Shown here piece by piece: positions 44,011 through 52,954 of a stretch of DNA of 64,000 nt. Source of the stretch: Brevibacillus brevis NBRC 100599 (GTDB lineage: Bacteria; Bacillota; Bacilli; Brevibacillales; Brevibacillaceae); the NCBI RefSeq assembly GCF_000010165.1, contig NC_012491.1, forward strand, positions 468,501-532,500. Direction: 5' to 3'. Position 1 is the first letter of the stretch; every line of letters starts with the position of its first letter. The position numbers and the translations under genes were made by a program. Below the pieces are notes generated by a model that saw only the letters and a list, made by a program, of their open reading frames with translations, had not been told where the DNA came from and made no database searches.

Positions 44011-44035
44011 GCAACGTACGGGGGGGGAGACGCAG

Positions 44036-44362
44036 ATGGACCTGCTAATTCAGACAACGAGCCTTGAAACTGAGCACCGAGTGGTCCTTGGTGGAGATAT
44101 TGATGCTTTTACAGCACCGAAAGTAAAGGAAACACTCATGTCACTCGTCACCAAGCCGGACATCAATCACATTACGGTTGATTTGGAAGCAGTAGAATAC
44201 ATGGACAGTACCGGAATCGGAATTTTCATCGGGATTATGAAAGAGTGCTTCCAAAGAAATAGAACATTTGAGGTGCACAAAATGTCTCCGCGTGTGGAAA
44301 GGCTATTTCGCATCACTGGCTTATACGATCATATTGCCATCCGCAAAGGAGAGAGCGAGTAA
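44036..44362 (+). CDS. rsbV: Anti-anti-sigma factor RsbV
   Basis: A 108-residue STAS-domain protein. Phosphorylation by RsbW would occur at Ser58 in VEYMDSTGIGIF. Unphosphorylated RsbV binds RsbW and frees sigma-B. The ATG at 44036 is preceded by GGGGGGAGA; the frame extends upstream into rsbU but without a ribosome site. The stop overlaps the rsbW start (TAATG). Confidence 0.94.
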   Translation: MDLLIQTTSLETEHRVVLGGDIDAFTAPKVKETLMSLVTKPDINHITVDLEAVEYMDSTGIGIFIGIMKECFQRNRTFEVHKMSPRVERLFRITGLYDHIAIRKGESE

Positions 44363-44856
44363 TGGGTCCAAATCGACCTCAGGCAGACGTGATTCAATTG
44401 ACTCTGCCAAGTAAGGCGGAGTATTTGGGAGTTGCACGTCTGACTGTATCCGGTATAGCCAACCGTATGGGCTTTTCTTATGAAGAGATTGAGGATATCA
44501 AGCTTGCCGTCGGAGAAGCATGCACGAATGTAGTAAGACATGCATACAAGGAAACAGAGAATCCTGGCTCCATTCATATCCAATGCCACGTTTATGAGGA
44601 TCGGTTGATGATCGAGGTAAGCGATCAGGGCGTTGGATTTTCGAATGAGCTCATTGCTGAGCAACTGACGCCGATTTATGCAGGGAAAAGCCTTGAGGAT
44701 TTGGATGAGGGCGGGCTTGGGCTCTATCTCATTCACACGCTTATGGATGAGGTGGAGACTCGCTCTGAATCAGGAGTAGTAGTCTCCATGACCAAGTATG
44801 TTCGGCAGGATGGGGTGGCTGGCAATGACTGGACAATCTCGGAAGCAGAAATATAG
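44362..44856 (+). CDS. rsbW: Anti-sigma-B factor / serine kinase RsbW
   Basis: A 164-residue GHKL kinase that binds sigma-B and phosphorylates RsbV. The conserved boxes are KLAVGEACTNVVRHAYKE (about 51-68), SDQGVGF (about 90) and DEGGLGLYLIHTLMDEV. It overlaps rsbV by one base and sigB by 32 bases, so the module is translationally coupled, which keeps the regulator and sigma factor in proportion. Confidence 0.94.
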   Translation: MGPNRPQADVIQLTLPSKAEYLGVARLTVSGIANRMGFSYEEIEDIKLAVGEACTNVVRHAYKETENPGSIHIQCHVYEDRLMIEVSDQGVGFSNELIAEQLTPIYAGKSLEDLDEGGLGLYLIHTLMDEVETRSESGVVVSMTKYVRQDGVAGNDWTISEAEI

Positions 44857-45613
44857 TCCAGAGGAGTTGAAGGAGCTCATCCACCTGTATGGTGAAACAA
44901 AAGATCCTACGATACAGGAACAACTGGTGAGGGCCTATACTCCTCTTGTGGAATCGTTAGCGAAGAAGTTTGTTCGCGGACAAGTCATGTATGAAGACCT
45001 CGTGCAAGTCGGATTAATCGGCCTGCTTGCTTCCTTTCGTCGGTTCGACCCTAGCTTTGAACGGACATTTGAGAGCTTTGCGATACCGACTATCGTGGGG
45101 GAGATTAAGCGCTATATTCGGGACAAGACATGGAGTGTCTATGTTCCGCGCAGGGTAAAGGAACTGAGTCCCAAGATCAAACGAGTGGTCGACGAGCTCA
45201 CGATCAAGCTACAGCGTTCTCCCCAAATTGCGGACATTGCCAACAGCCTCGGCGTTTCAGAGGAAGCGATTCTAGAGACGTTGGAGATGGGGCGCAGCTA
45301 TCATTCTCTCTCTATGGACAGTGAGCTGGAAGCGGATCTGGACGGCAACACCATTTCTTTACTCGACCTAGTAGGGACGATGGAAGAAGGGTACGGAGCA
45401 GTCGAGCAAAATCTGATGCTGGAGCGGGCCCTGCAAATTTTGGATCACCGTGAAAAAGAAATCATTCAATTAACTTTTTATCAAAATTTGAGTCAGAAGC
45501 AAGCGGGGGACATCATGGGGATGTCGCAGATGCATATATCCCGCCTTCAGCGCAGGGCGTTGGGCAAGCTGAGAGAAGCATTGAGAGTGGAACAGCTGGA
45601 AACCGCGACGTAG
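44825..45613 (+). CDS. sigB: RNA polymerase sigma factor SigB (general stress)
   Basis: A 262-residue sigma factor of the SigB/SigF/SigG group, the same length as B. subtilis SigB. Region 2 includes EDLVQVGLIGLLASFRRFDPSFERTFESFA, and region 4 ends with SQKQAGDIMGMSQMHISRLQRRAL. The ATG at 44825 lies inside rsbW and gives the expected N-terminus. No rsbX follows; a terminator does, then tex. I could not find a convincing sigma-B promoter ahead of rsbT. Confidence 0.93.
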   Translation: MTGQSRKQKYSPEELKELIHLYGETKDPTIQEQLVRAYTPLVESLAKKFVRGQVMYEDLVQVGLIGLLASFRRFDPSFERTFESFAIPTIVGEIKRYIRDKTWSVYVPRRVKELSPKIKRVVDELTIKLQRSPQIADIANSLGVSEEAILETLEMGRSYHSLSMDSELEADLDGNTISLLDLVGTMEEGYGAVEQNLMLERALQILDHREKEIIQLTFYQNLSQKQAGDIMGMSQMHISRLQRRALGKLREALRVEQLETAT

Positions 45614-45642
45614 AGGGGCCAAGTGGCTCCTCTTTTTTCTTT
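45612..45642 (+). terminator. Terminator of the rsb-sigB operon
   Basis: GAGGGGCC pairs with GGCTCCTC (one wobble) around AAGT, followed by TTTTTT. Confidence 0.85.
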
Positions 45643-45710
45643 CCTTTTTCCAGTCCTTGTTAGCAAATGTGGTACAATAAACGACGAAGAATGAGCGCAG
45701 GAGGACAGGT

Positions 45711-47873
45711 ATGGAGCTTACGTTGATGATCCAGACAATCGCCCAAGATACGGGTGTCAAACCTCACCAGGTGGAGCGCACGGTTGCCCTCCTGGATGAA
45801 GGAAACACGGTTCCTTTTATTGCCCGCTACCGCAAAGAAATGACGGGGCAGCTAGATGAAACACAAATTCGAGCGATTGAGGAACGCGTTCGCTATTTAC
45901 GCAACCTGTCAGTGCGGAAGGAAGAAGTCGTTCGGCTCATCGATGAGCAAGGCAAGCTGACGGACGAGCTACGCGCAGCTATTGAGCGTGCGACAAAGCT
46001 GCAAGAGGTAGAGGACCTGTACCGCCCTTACCGCCAAAAACGCCGCACGCGTGCAACCATGGCTAAGGAGAAGGGACTAGAGCCACTTGCCAACTACCTC
46101 ATGAGCTTACCGAAAGCCGGGAATCCGGAAGAAGAAGCAAAACCATATATCAACCCGGAAAAAGGCGTCGAGACAACTGAGCAAGCTCTGCAAGGAGCAA
46201 TGGACATCGTGGCGGAACTTCTGTCTGATGACCCGGAAATTCGCCAGTGGGTTCGTCAACGCTCCGTGCAAAAAGGATTGCTTCTGACGGAGCAAAAAGC
46301 CGAAGAAGCAGACGAGAAAAATGTATACCAAATGTATTACGCATATAGTGAGCCTCTGAAAAAGGTCGTTCCCCATCGGGTACTGGCTATTAATCGGGGA
46401 GAAAACGAAGGCATTTTGAAGGTTTCCATTGAAGCGCCTGTCGCAGAGATTTTGGCTTGGATGCAAAAACGCACCATTCCGCGTGATACAGTTGCCCGCG
46501 ATTTGCTGACAGTGACAGTCGAGGACGCGTATAAGCGTCTGATCGCCCCTTCTATTGAACGAGAGGTGCGCGCCGAGCTGACAGAGGCAGCCGAGGAACG
46601 TGCTATTCACATCTTTGCAGAAAACCTGCGCAATTTACTGCTCCAACCGCCTGTAAAAGGCAAAGTCGTCCTTGGGGTAGATCCGGCGTTTCGGACAGGC
46701 TGTAAGCTCGCTGTTGTAGACGAAACCGGGAAACTGCTCGAGGTTGCCGTCGTTTATCCGACCCCTCCGGCCAATAAAGTGGCAGAAGCTACAGTGAAAG
46801 TGAAGCAGATGATCGAAACCTATGGGGTTACGGTTGTCGCGATTGGGAACGGTACTGCTTCGCGCGAGACAGAACAGTTCATTGCCACGCTACTGAAAGA
46901 GCTGAAGCGAGAGGTAATGTACATCATCGTGAACGAGGCAGGAGCATCCGTGTATTCTGCATCGGCCTTGGCCAAGGAGGAATTCCCGGACCTGGATGTA
47001 GCAGAGCGAAGTGCGGCATCGATCGCACGACGTTTGCAAGACCCGCTCGCTGAGTTGGTCAAAATCGATCCAAAGTCCGTCGGAGTTGGTCAGTACCAGC
47101 ACGATGTTTCCCAATCGAGACTGGCAGACAGTCTACAGTTTGTGGTTGAGTCTGCCGTAAACCATGTCGGGGTAGATGTGAATACGGCTTCTCCTTCTCT
47201 CTTGCAGTATGTATCAGGAATCAGCCGTCAAGTGGCGGGGAATATCGTGAAAAAACGGGAAGAGATCGGGATGTTCACGGAGCGCTCTCAGCTTAAGGCG
47301 GTTCCTCGCTTGGGCGCCAAAACGTACGAGCAGTGTATCGGATTTCTGCGCGTGATGGATGGAGCGAATCCACTGGATAAAACACCGATTCATCCGGAAT
47401 CGTACGAGGCGACTCACCAGCTACTGTCGATGTTGGGCATTAGCGCTCAGGAGATCGGCAGTGAGAACTGCAAGGAACGCGTGCAGTCTTTAGATGTAAA
47501 AGAGACTGCTGCGAAGCTCGGGATTGGCGAACCTACGCTGCAAGACATTGTAGACAGTCTCTTGCGTCCTGGTCGCGATCCGCGAGACGAGCTGCCAAAA
47601 CCACTCTTGCGAAGTGATGTCCTCCAGCTCTCTGATCTGAGTGTGGGCATGAAGCTGCAAGGTACCGTGCGCAACGTGGTCGACTTCGGAGCGTTTGTGG
47701 ATATCGGTCTAAAAAACGACGGACTCGTTCACATTTCCCGTTTGAAGAAGGGCTTTGTGAAGCATCCGCTTGAAGTGGTGACTGTTGGCGATATCGTAGA
47801 TGTATGGGTAGTAGAAATTGACGAAAAACGTCAGCGTGTAGGGATGACCATGATCGCTCCAACAGAAGGATAA
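45711..47873 (+). CDS. tex: Transcription accessory RNA-binding protein Tex
   Basis: A 720-residue protein with the full Tex architecture: N-terminal helical region, YqgF-like RNase H fold (VLGVDPAFRTGCKLAVVD, about residue 322), two helix-hairpin-helix segments (GISRQVAGNIVKKREEIG, about 503) and a C-terminal S1 domain (about 645-715). Tex binds nucleic acid and affects transcription in several bacteria. In B. subtilis the orthologue ydcI also follows the sigB operon. AGGAGGACA precedes the ATG. Confidence 0.95.
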   Translation: MELTLMIQTIAQDTGVKPHQVERTVALLDEGNTVPFIARYRKEMTGQLDETQIRAIEERVRYLRNLSVRKEEVVRLIDEQGKLTDELRAAIERATKLQEVEDLYRPYRQKRRTRATMAKEKGLEPLANYLMSLPKAGNPEEEAKPYINPEKGVETTEQALQGAMDIVAELLSDDPEIRQWVRQRSVQKGLLLTEQKAEEADEKNVYQMYYAYSEPLKKVVPHRVLAINRGENEGILKVSIEAPVAEILAWMQKRTIPRDTVARDLLTVTVEDAYKRLIAPSIEREVRAELTEAAEERAIHIFAENLRNLLLQPPVKGKVVLGVDPAFRTGCKLAVVDETGKLLEVAVVYPTPPANKVAEATVKVKQMIETYGVTVVAIGNGTASRETEQFIATLLKELKREVMYIIVNEAGASVYSASALAKEEFPDLDVAERSAASIARRLQDPLAELVKIDPKSVGVGQYQHDVSQSRLADSLQFVVESAVNHVGVDVNTASPSLLQYVSGISRQVAGNIVKKREEIGMFTERSQLKAVPRLGAKTYEQCIGFLRVMDGANPLDKTPIHPESYEATHQLLSMLGISAQEIGSENCKERVQSLDVKETAAKLGIGEPTLQDIVDSLLRPGRDPRDELPKPLLRSDVLQLSDLSVGMKLQGTVRNVVDFGAFVDIGLKNDGLVHISRLKKGFVKHPLEVVTVGDIVDVWVVEIDEKRQRVGMTMIAPTEG

Positions 47874-47885
47874 GAAAGAACTAAA

Positions 47886-47929
47886 AGGCGGCCTCCTGTC
47901 AGTCAGGGCGGCCGCCATTTTTTTCTAAA
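47886..47929. terminator. Bidirectional terminator between tex and cmpA
   Basis: GGCGGCC and GGCCGCC, part of a longer imperfect stem, enclose a GC-rich loop. TTTTTTT follows on the tex side. The 3' end of the convergent cmpA gene lies within it. Confidence 0.8.
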
Positions 47930-48021
47930 TATAAAAACCAGCAACTGTTGAGCACACGGATTTGGCGAACGTCCTTCCCATTAAAGGCACGTTGCAACTG
48001 CCTGCGCATCCATTGTGGCAT
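47899..48021 (-). CDS. cmpA: Cortex morphogenetic protein CmpA
   Basis: A 40-residue protein that reads MPQWMRRQLQRAFNGKDVRQ and then a second half with LNSCWFLYLEKN. It matches the B. subtilis CmpA pattern (about 37 residues, basic amphipathic N-terminus, then LNDCWF). CmpA is a small mother-cell factor that restrains cortex assembly through SpoIVA quality control. AGGAGGT lies nine bases before the ATG. AATGTATG at 48055-48062 gives CATACATT on its strand, matching a sigma-E -10, without a good -35. The location next to tex and the SprT-like gene is syntenic. Confidence 0.88.
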   Translation of the reverse strand: MPQWMRRQLQRAFNGKDVRQIRVLNSCWFLYLEKNGGRPD

Positions 48022-48097
48022 GAAAGTACCTCCTGGAGAGATTCGTCTATAGGCAATGTATGCGCCAAGACGAGCAGGAGGTGCCTAGAATTTTCAT

Positions 48098-48436
48098 TTA
48101 CTCTTCTTCTTCGTGTAAATACTCCAATTGGGCTTGCAAGGCACGAATCTCTGTTAATAAAGAGATGAGCGGATACTCGGTTTCTTGTAAGGCAGCGAAA
48201 CGGCGCTCCAGACCACTGACGTACTCCAAACCATCCACGATTGAAAGCTCGTTTCCTAACCGTTCCACATCTGCACAGTCTGCCAGAACCGTAGGTAATT
48301 CTGGACGCTCTGTGATCGTCAATTTGTCAATTTCCTTGTAAAGTCGTTTCAATAGAGCGATTAATTGGTACATATGCGTTTCGGGCAACGAGACAAACTG
48401 TAGTCCGTCACTGGACTGCAACAACAAATAGCGCAT
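48098..48436 (-). CDS. Hypothetical small acidic helical protein
   Basis: A 112-residue, Leu/Glu-rich protein with no signal peptide or membrane segment. The second half looks like a coiled coil (LISLLTEIRALQAQLEYLHEEEE). I do not recognise a family. The ATG at 48436 is placed correctly after GGTGGAGGAG; the frame extends five codons upstream through that site. It is divergent from the SprT-like gene, and a palindromic region lies between them. Confidence 0.72.
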   Translation of the reverse strand: MRYLLLQSSDGLQFVSLPETHMYQLIALLKRLYKEIDKLTITERPELPTVLADCADVERLGNELSIVDGLEYVSGLERRFAALQETEYPLISLLTEIRALQAQLEYLHEEEE

Positions 48437-48470
48437 AAGCTCCTCCACCATTCTGTCTACCGTTTAGATA

Positions 48471-48516
48471 TGACCGCATGCGGTCAGCAAATAAACGGTC
48501 ACAACCGTTTATTTGC
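48471..48516. promoter_or_regulatory. Two adjacent perfect palindromes between divergent genes
   Basis: TGACCGCATGCGGTCA (48471-48486) is a 16-bp perfect palindrome. It is directly followed by GCAAATAAACGGT, loop CACA, ACCGTTTATTTGC (48487-48516), a 13-bp perfect inverted repeat. They lie upstream of both the gene ending at 48436 and the SprT-like gene at 48593. They could be operators or a hairpin in a leader. Confidence 0.7.
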
Positions 48517-48592
48517 ACTCAGTGTAGCCTATCTGTCTGGAACTTTTCAACTGGAACTGCTATGGTGAAAAGAAGGAAGCGGAGGAGATGAG

Positions 48593-49054
48593 ATGACCGA
48601 TACGGAACTGCAAATGCTGGTAGAGCAAATATCCAGCGAATTTTTTGCCAAGCCCTTTCGCCATCAGGCCCGCTTTAACAGCAGATTGCGGACGACTGGC
48701 GGAAGGTACTTGCTACGCTCGCATGACATTGAATTGAACCCAAAGCATTTGCAGGAGCATGGGGTAGAGGAATTGATTGCGATCATTAAGCATGAGCTTT
48801 GCCATTATCATTTGCACATAGAAAAGAGAGGGTATCGTCACGCTGATCGGGATTTTCAACTGCTTCTGCGTCACGTGGGGGGAAGCCGATACTGTCAACA
48901 GGTAGGAAGCGGCCGGACGACCCTGCCTTATCGTTACGAGTTGGTTTGCAAGGAATGTGGTATGAGCTACAAACGCAAACGAAAGATGAATCCGAGCCGC
49001 TATCGTTGCGGGCGTTGCAAAGGAAAGCTGCTGTTGCGTGAGCTAACGATGTGA
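48593..49054 (+). CDS. SprT-like zinc metalloprotease family protein
   Basis: A 153-residue SprT-family protein. The zinc protease motif HELCH is at residues 67-71, in IIKHELCHYHL. A C-terminal zinc ribbon has CxxC pairs (CKECG at about 123 and CGRCK at about 140). B. subtilis YdcK, in the same position, belongs to this family; its substrate is unknown. GGAGGAGATGAG leads to the ATG. Confidence 0.9.
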   Translation: MTDTELQMLVEQISSEFFAKPFRHQARFNSRLRTTGGRYLLRSHDIELNPKHLQEHGVEELIAIIKHELCHYHLHIEKRGYRHADRDFQLLLRHVGGSRYCQQVGSGRTTLPYRYELVCKECGMSYKRKRKMNPSRYRCGRCKGKLLLRELTM

Positions 49055-49076
49055 ATAGCCAGAGGCGTTGGCTTTC

Positions 49077-49106
49077 TTGCGCGTCTTTTGACAGCAGGGG
49101 TATAAT
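49077..49106 (+). promoter_or_regulatory. Likely vegetative promoter of thiL
   Basis: TTGCGC at 49077-49082 and TATAAT at 49101-49106 with an 18-base spacer lie about 45 bases ahead of the thiL start. Confidence 0.55.
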
Positions 49107-49150
49107 GAACAGACGAAAAATGTTTTCCGCTAAGAAAAGGAGCGTTTGAA

Positions 49151-50167
49151 GTGGCACACGACGAATTTTCCCTGATCCGGCAATGGACGAGTCGTTCTGC
49201 GGGGCAGGAAGGGAACGGTTTGACCGTCGGGATAGGGGATGATGCCGCTGTCTTCTCCCCAGCGCCAGAAATGGAAGTCGTGGCCTGCTGCGATGCGATG
49301 GTGGAGACGGTTCATTTTTTGAAGAAAACGATGAATCCTAGTGATATCGGATATAAGGCTGTTATCAGCAATGTGAGCGATGTAGCAGCGATGGGCGGGG
49401 TTGCCCGGTATGCGCTTGTCAGTATCGCGGTAAGTCCGCAATGGACGCCTGACGAATGCCAGCAAATCTATGAAGGTATTTACGAGGCTTGTCAGGCATA
49501 TGGAGTTCGTGTCATTGGTGGCGATACCGTTTCTGCGCCTGATGCCCTACACCTGAGTGTTACCGTACTGGGTGAGGTAGAAAAAGGGCGCGCCATTCGC
49601 CGCTCACAAGCAAAGCCTGGACAGCTTGTTTTTGTTACAGGGCATGTCGGAACTTCCGCAGCAGGACTACATCTTCTCCTGCAAGGCGAGACTGCTGAAA
49701 GAGGCGTCTCTGCATCTTGGGAGACATTGATGGATGCCCATCAGCGTCCCGTTGCCCAAATAAAGGCGGGCAGACTGCTGCTGGAATCAGGGGCATGCAG
49801 TGCGCTGAATGATGTAAGTGATGGACTTGCCTCAGAGCTGTGGGAGATTGCTGAAGCCAGTGGCGTATCGATTTTGGTCGATGCTGCAACGGTACCGATC
49901 CATGACGAAGTTCGGGAGTATGCACGGCACGTAGAGAAAGATCCGCTGGAATGGGCTTTTTATGGCGGTGAAGATTATCAATTGGTCGGAACGCTTGCGA
50001 AAAGTCACTACGAAGCCGTAAGCAAGCAATTTGCCGTTAGTGGTGTACGGTTTACTGTCATCGGTGAGGTGGTAGAAAAAAGGCATGATCCAGAATTGAT
50101 GCTTCAGCGCGATGATCAACAGCTCCCGTTGCCCAAAGCGGGATTCAACCATTTTAGGAGTGGATGA
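49151..50167 (+). CDS. thiL: Thiamine-monophosphate kinase
   Basis: A 338-residue kinase that makes thiamine diphosphate from thiamine monophosphate. The motifs GIGDDAAVF (about residue 26), CDAMVETVHF, NVSDVAAMGG and IGGDTVSA (ATP and magnesium sites) are all present. It has a GTG start preceded by AAAAGGAGCG. The stop overlaps the start of tsaE. It heads the thiL-tsaE-tsaB-rimI-tsaD cluster, as in Bacillus. Confidence 0.95.
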   Translation: MAHDEFSLIRQWTSRSAGQEGNGLTVGIGDDAAVFSPAPEMEVVACCDAMVETVHFLKKTMNPSDIGYKAVISNVSDVAAMGGVARYALVSIAVSPQWTPDECQQIYEGIYEACQAYGVRVIGGDTVSAPDALHLSVTVLGEVEKGRAIRRSQAKPGQLVFVTGHVGTSAAGLHLLLQGETAERGVSASWETLMDAHQRPVAQIKAGRLLLESGACSALNDVSDGLASELWEIAEASGVSILVDAATVPIHDEVREYARHVEKDPLEWAFYGGEDYQLVGTLAKSHYEAVSKQFAVSGVRFTVIGEVVEKRHDPELMLQRDDQQLPLPKAGFNHFRSG

Positions 50168-50643
50168 AAGAGATGAGCTATACATGGAGGCTCACGGGAG
50201 CGCAGGAGACGCAGCGCTTTGCCGAGCAACTGGCAAGTCTGCTTGAACCAGGTGACTTCCTCGCGATGGAGGGAGATCTGGGAGCGGGCAAGACGACTTT
50301 TACCCAGGGGTTGGCCAAAGGACTAGGAGTCCGACAAGTAGTGAACAGTCCGACCTTTACTATCATAAAAGAATATCAGGGGCGCTTGCCGCTTTATCAT
50401 ATGGATGTCTACCGGGTAGGCGATGATCCAGACTCTCTTGGTCTGGACGATTACTTTTTTGGCGAAGGTGTCTGTGTCGTAGAGTGGGCCTCTTTGATCG
50501 AGGATGTCCTGCCGACAGATCGGATGACCGTCTTCCTGCGTAGAGAAGGGGAGGAACAGCGTATGATTGAGCTGGTTCCTCAAGGGAATCGTTATGTGAA
50601 ATTGTGTAAGGAGTTTGATTTTGATGCGCGTACTGGCGATTGA
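50164..50643 (+). CDS. tsaE: tRNA t6A biosynthesis ATPase TsaE
   Basis: A 159-residue P-loop ATPase needed for N6-threonylcarbamoyladenosine in tRNAs that read ANN codons. Walker A is EGDLGAGKTTFTQGL (about residues 36-50), followed by VNSPTFTIIKEY and the YHMDVYR motif. The start overlaps the thiL stop; a second ATG three codons in is possible. It overlaps tsaB by 20 bases. Confidence 0.94.
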   Translation: MKEMSYTWRLTGAQETQRFAEQLASLLEPGDFLAMEGDLGAGKTTFTQGLAKGLGVRQVVNSPTFTIIKEYQGRLPLYHMDVYRVGDDPDSLGLDDYFFGEGVCVVEWASLIEDVLPTDRMTVFLRREGEEQRMIELVPQGNRYVKLCKEFDFDARTGD

Positions 50644-51346
50644 TACATCGAATCTGGTGCTAAGTGTAGCTGTGGTAGAGGAAGAGCGAGTCTTGGCTGA
50701 AATGACGACGAACCAGCAAAAAAACCATTCCGTGCGTCTGATGGACTGCGTCAGTGAACTGCTCGATGCAACAGGAACAGCGCCAGAGGAACTCAGCGGC
50801 TTCGGGGTGGCAAACGGACCGGGCTCCTACACGGGCGTGAGAATCGGCGTAGCTTCTGCGAAAAGCATGGCTTGGTCACTGAATGTGCCGGTTATCGGTG
50901 TATCCAGTCTGGAGGTAATCGCCATGAATGCCACAGGCTTCTCTGGATTGATTGTCCCGCTGTTCGATGCGCGCAGAGGTCAAGTGTATACCGGCTGTTA
51001 TTGTTCCGAAGGCATGGAGGCGGTACGAGCGCAGTCCACAGAACAAATCATCCTGCTGCGAGAATGGCTGCCACTGTTGCGAGACCTGGCGCAAGGAGAG
51101 CCGATCTTGTTCTTGGGTGAAGATGTCAGGCTACATCGGGAGACGATTGTGCAAGAGCTCGGGGATCAGGCGCAATTTGCTTCTCCAGCGTTCAATCACC
51201 CGCGTGCTGCCCATATCGGCTATGTGGCACTACGCAAGCTTCAAGAAGGCGGAAATGCGCATGAACTAGTTCCAGAGTATTTGCAACTGGCAGAAGCAGA
51301 AGCGAAGTGGCTTGCCCAAAAGCAGGCGGGGGCCGTAAAGGAGTAA
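50624..51346 (+). CDS. tsaB: tRNA t6A biosynthesis protein TsaB
   Basis: A 240-residue ASKHA-fold scaffold protein that pairs with TsaD. It begins MRVLAIDTSNLVLSVAV and carries NGPGSYTGVRIGVASAKS (about residues 66-83). The ATG at 50624 lies within the end of tsaE and ten bases after AAGGAG. It is followed five bases later by rimI. Confidence 0.94.
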   Translation: MRVLAIDTSNLVLSVAVVEEERVLAEMTTNQQKNHSVRLMDCVSELLDATGTAPEELSGFGVANGPGSYTGVRIGVASAKSMAWSLNVPVIGVSSLEVIAMNATGFSGLIVPLFDARRGQVYTGCYCSEGMEAVRAQSTEQIILLREWLPLLRDLAQGEPILFLGEDVRLHRETIVQELGDQAQFASPAFNHPRAAHIGYVALRKLQEGGNAHELVPEYLQLAEAEAKWLAQKQAGAVKE

Positions 51347-51350
51347 AAGC

Positions 51351-51806
51351 ATGAGTCAACCAATCGATTTGGAATATCGTTATATGACGATGCAGGACGT
51401 TGGGGCTGTGGCAGAGCTGGAGCGCTTGGCTTTTACAACTCCATGGCCGCATGATGCATTTGTCAACGAGCTGACGAGAAATCCAAATGCACGCTATGTA
51501 GTCGTCGCTCACCAAAATAGAATTATTGCTTACTGCGGCATGTGGATCGTGATCGATGAGGCACATATTACAAATATCGCTGTCCATCCACTCTATCGTG
51601 GAAAAAAGGTTGGATTGGCGCTGATGATCAAAATGATGGGTGTTGCCAAGCTGCAGGGTGCCCATAGCATGACGCTGGAAGTTCGACCTTCGAACACAGT
51701 CGCGCGGAACATGTATATCAAGCTCGGCTTTAAAGAGCATGGGCGACGCAAGAGATATTATTCGGATAACAATGAGGACGCAATCATTATGTGGGTGACA
51801 TTGTAA
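51351..51806 (+). CDS. rimI: Ribosomal protein bS18-alanine N-acetyltransferase RimI-like
   Basis: A 151-residue GNAT acetyltransferase. The acetyl-CoA loop is [15 protein letters not shown] (about residues 78-92), and the C-terminal [23 protein letters not shown] is typical of RimI. The family acetylates the N-terminus of ribosomal protein S18, though Bacillus RimI may have broader targets. It lies between tsaB and tsaD, and its stop overlaps the tsaD start (TAATG). Confidence 0.92.
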   Translation: MSQPIDLEYRYMTMQDVGAVAELERLAFTTPWPHDAFVNELTRNPNARYVVVAHQNRIIAYCGMWIVIDEAHITNIAVHPLYRGKKVGLALMIKMMGVAKLQGAHSMTLEVRPSNTVARNMYIKLGFKEHGRRKRYYSDNNEDAIIMWVTL

Positions 51807-52888
51807 TGAACAAGACGTATACGTCGCGCTACGAGAAGCGCATACAGCAAAAATACGAAGCACACAAGGAATCAGGTGCTCCTACTTATATTTTAGGAAT
51901 TGAAACAAGCTGCGACGAAACATCGGCTTCTGTCATCCGTGATGGCCGAGAGGTTCTGTCGAACGTCATCGCTTCCCAAGCCGATATCCATAAAAGGTTT
52001 GGCGGAGTCGTGCCCGAGGTGGCTTCTCGCAGACATGTAGAGAATATTACGCTTACCATCGAAGAGGCTCTGACCGAAGCTGGGAAAACGTTGGATGACA
52101 TCCAGGCCATTGCGGTGACGTACGGGCCCGGGCTTGTCGGAGCCCTGTTAGTTGGCGTGGCAGCAGCAAAAGCCATTTCCATGGCCAGAGGCATCCCGTT
52201 AATTGGAGTCCATCATATCGCGGGTCATATTTACGCGAATCGTCTGGTGCAAGAAATGGAGTTTCCGCTGATCGCACTCGTCGTATCGGGCGGGCATACG
52301 GAGCTTGTCTGGATGAAGGAGCATGGTCAGTTCGAGATTTTGGGGGAAACGCGCGACGACGCTGCAGGGGAAGCCTACGACAAAGTAGCACGAGCGCTGA
52401 ATATGCCATATCCAGGCGGACCTCATATTGATCGCCTCGCGCATGAAGGTGAGGCAAATGTACCACTCCCTCGTTCATGGCTTGCGCCAGATTCCTACGA
52501 TTTCAGCTTCAGTGGCTTGAAATCAGCTGTGCTCAATACCTTACACAATGCAGCACAGCGAGGAGAGACGATCGAACCGGCGAATCTGGCTGCGAGCTTC
52601 CAAGACTCTGTAACAGAAGTGCTCGTAGAAAAGACGATTCGGGCAGCCCGTTCGCATGGAGCGAAGCAGGTATTGCTGGCTGGGGGCGTTGCGGCGAATC
52701 GCGGATTGCGTGAGCGGTTGCAGGCAAGGTGCGAGGCAGAAGGAATACCGTTGGTGATCCCACCGTTCTCGCTATGCACAGACAACGCTGCGATGATTGC
52801 GGCAGCAGGCTTTATCAAGTATGAAAAAGGACAGTTTGAGGGGCTTGATTTGAACGGGGTCCCAAGCCTGTCGCTTTCAGAGCAATAG
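51806..52888 (+). CDS. tsaD: tRNA N6-adenosine threonylcarbamoyltransferase TsaD (Gcp)
   Basis: A 360-residue transferase that completes t6A synthesis with TsaB and Tsa[17 protein letters not shown] (about residues 29-44) and the metal-binding HHIAGH motif (about 134-139) are intact, as is [10 protein letters not shown]. It has an N-terminal extension of about 25 basic residues relative to the usual length. The ATG overlaps the rimI stop; a GTG five codons earlier is an alternative. A terminator follows, then a repeat and a DnaA-box cluster. Confidence 0.94.
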   Translation: MNKTYTSRYEKRIQQKYEAHKESGAPTYILGIETSCDETSASVIRDGREVLSNVIASQADIHKRFGGVVPEVASRRHVENITLTIEEALTEAGKTLDDIQAIAVTYGPGLVGALLVGVAAAKAISMARGIPLIGVHHIAGHIYANRLVQEMEFPLIALVVSGGHTELVWMKEHGQFEILGETRDDAAGEAYDKVARALNMPYPGGPHIDRLAHEGEANVPLPRSWLAPDSYDFSFSGLKSAVLNTLHNAAQRGETIEPANLAASFQDSVTEVLVEKTIRAARSHGAKQVLLAGGVAANRGLRERLQARCEAEGIPLVIPPFSLCTDNAAMIAAAGFIKYEKGQFEGLDLNGVPSLSLSEQ

Positions 52889-52900
52889 AGTGAATGGATG

Positions 52901-52938
52901 AAAAGCATCTCTGAGGTTGAATCAGAGATGCTTTTTTT
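52901..52938 (+). terminator. Terminator of the thiL-tsaD operon
   Basis: AAAAGCATCTCTGA pairs with TCAGAGATGCTTTT over 14 bp, followed by TTT. Confidence 0.93.
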
Positions 52939-52954
52939 GTTTGTTTAAACGAGC

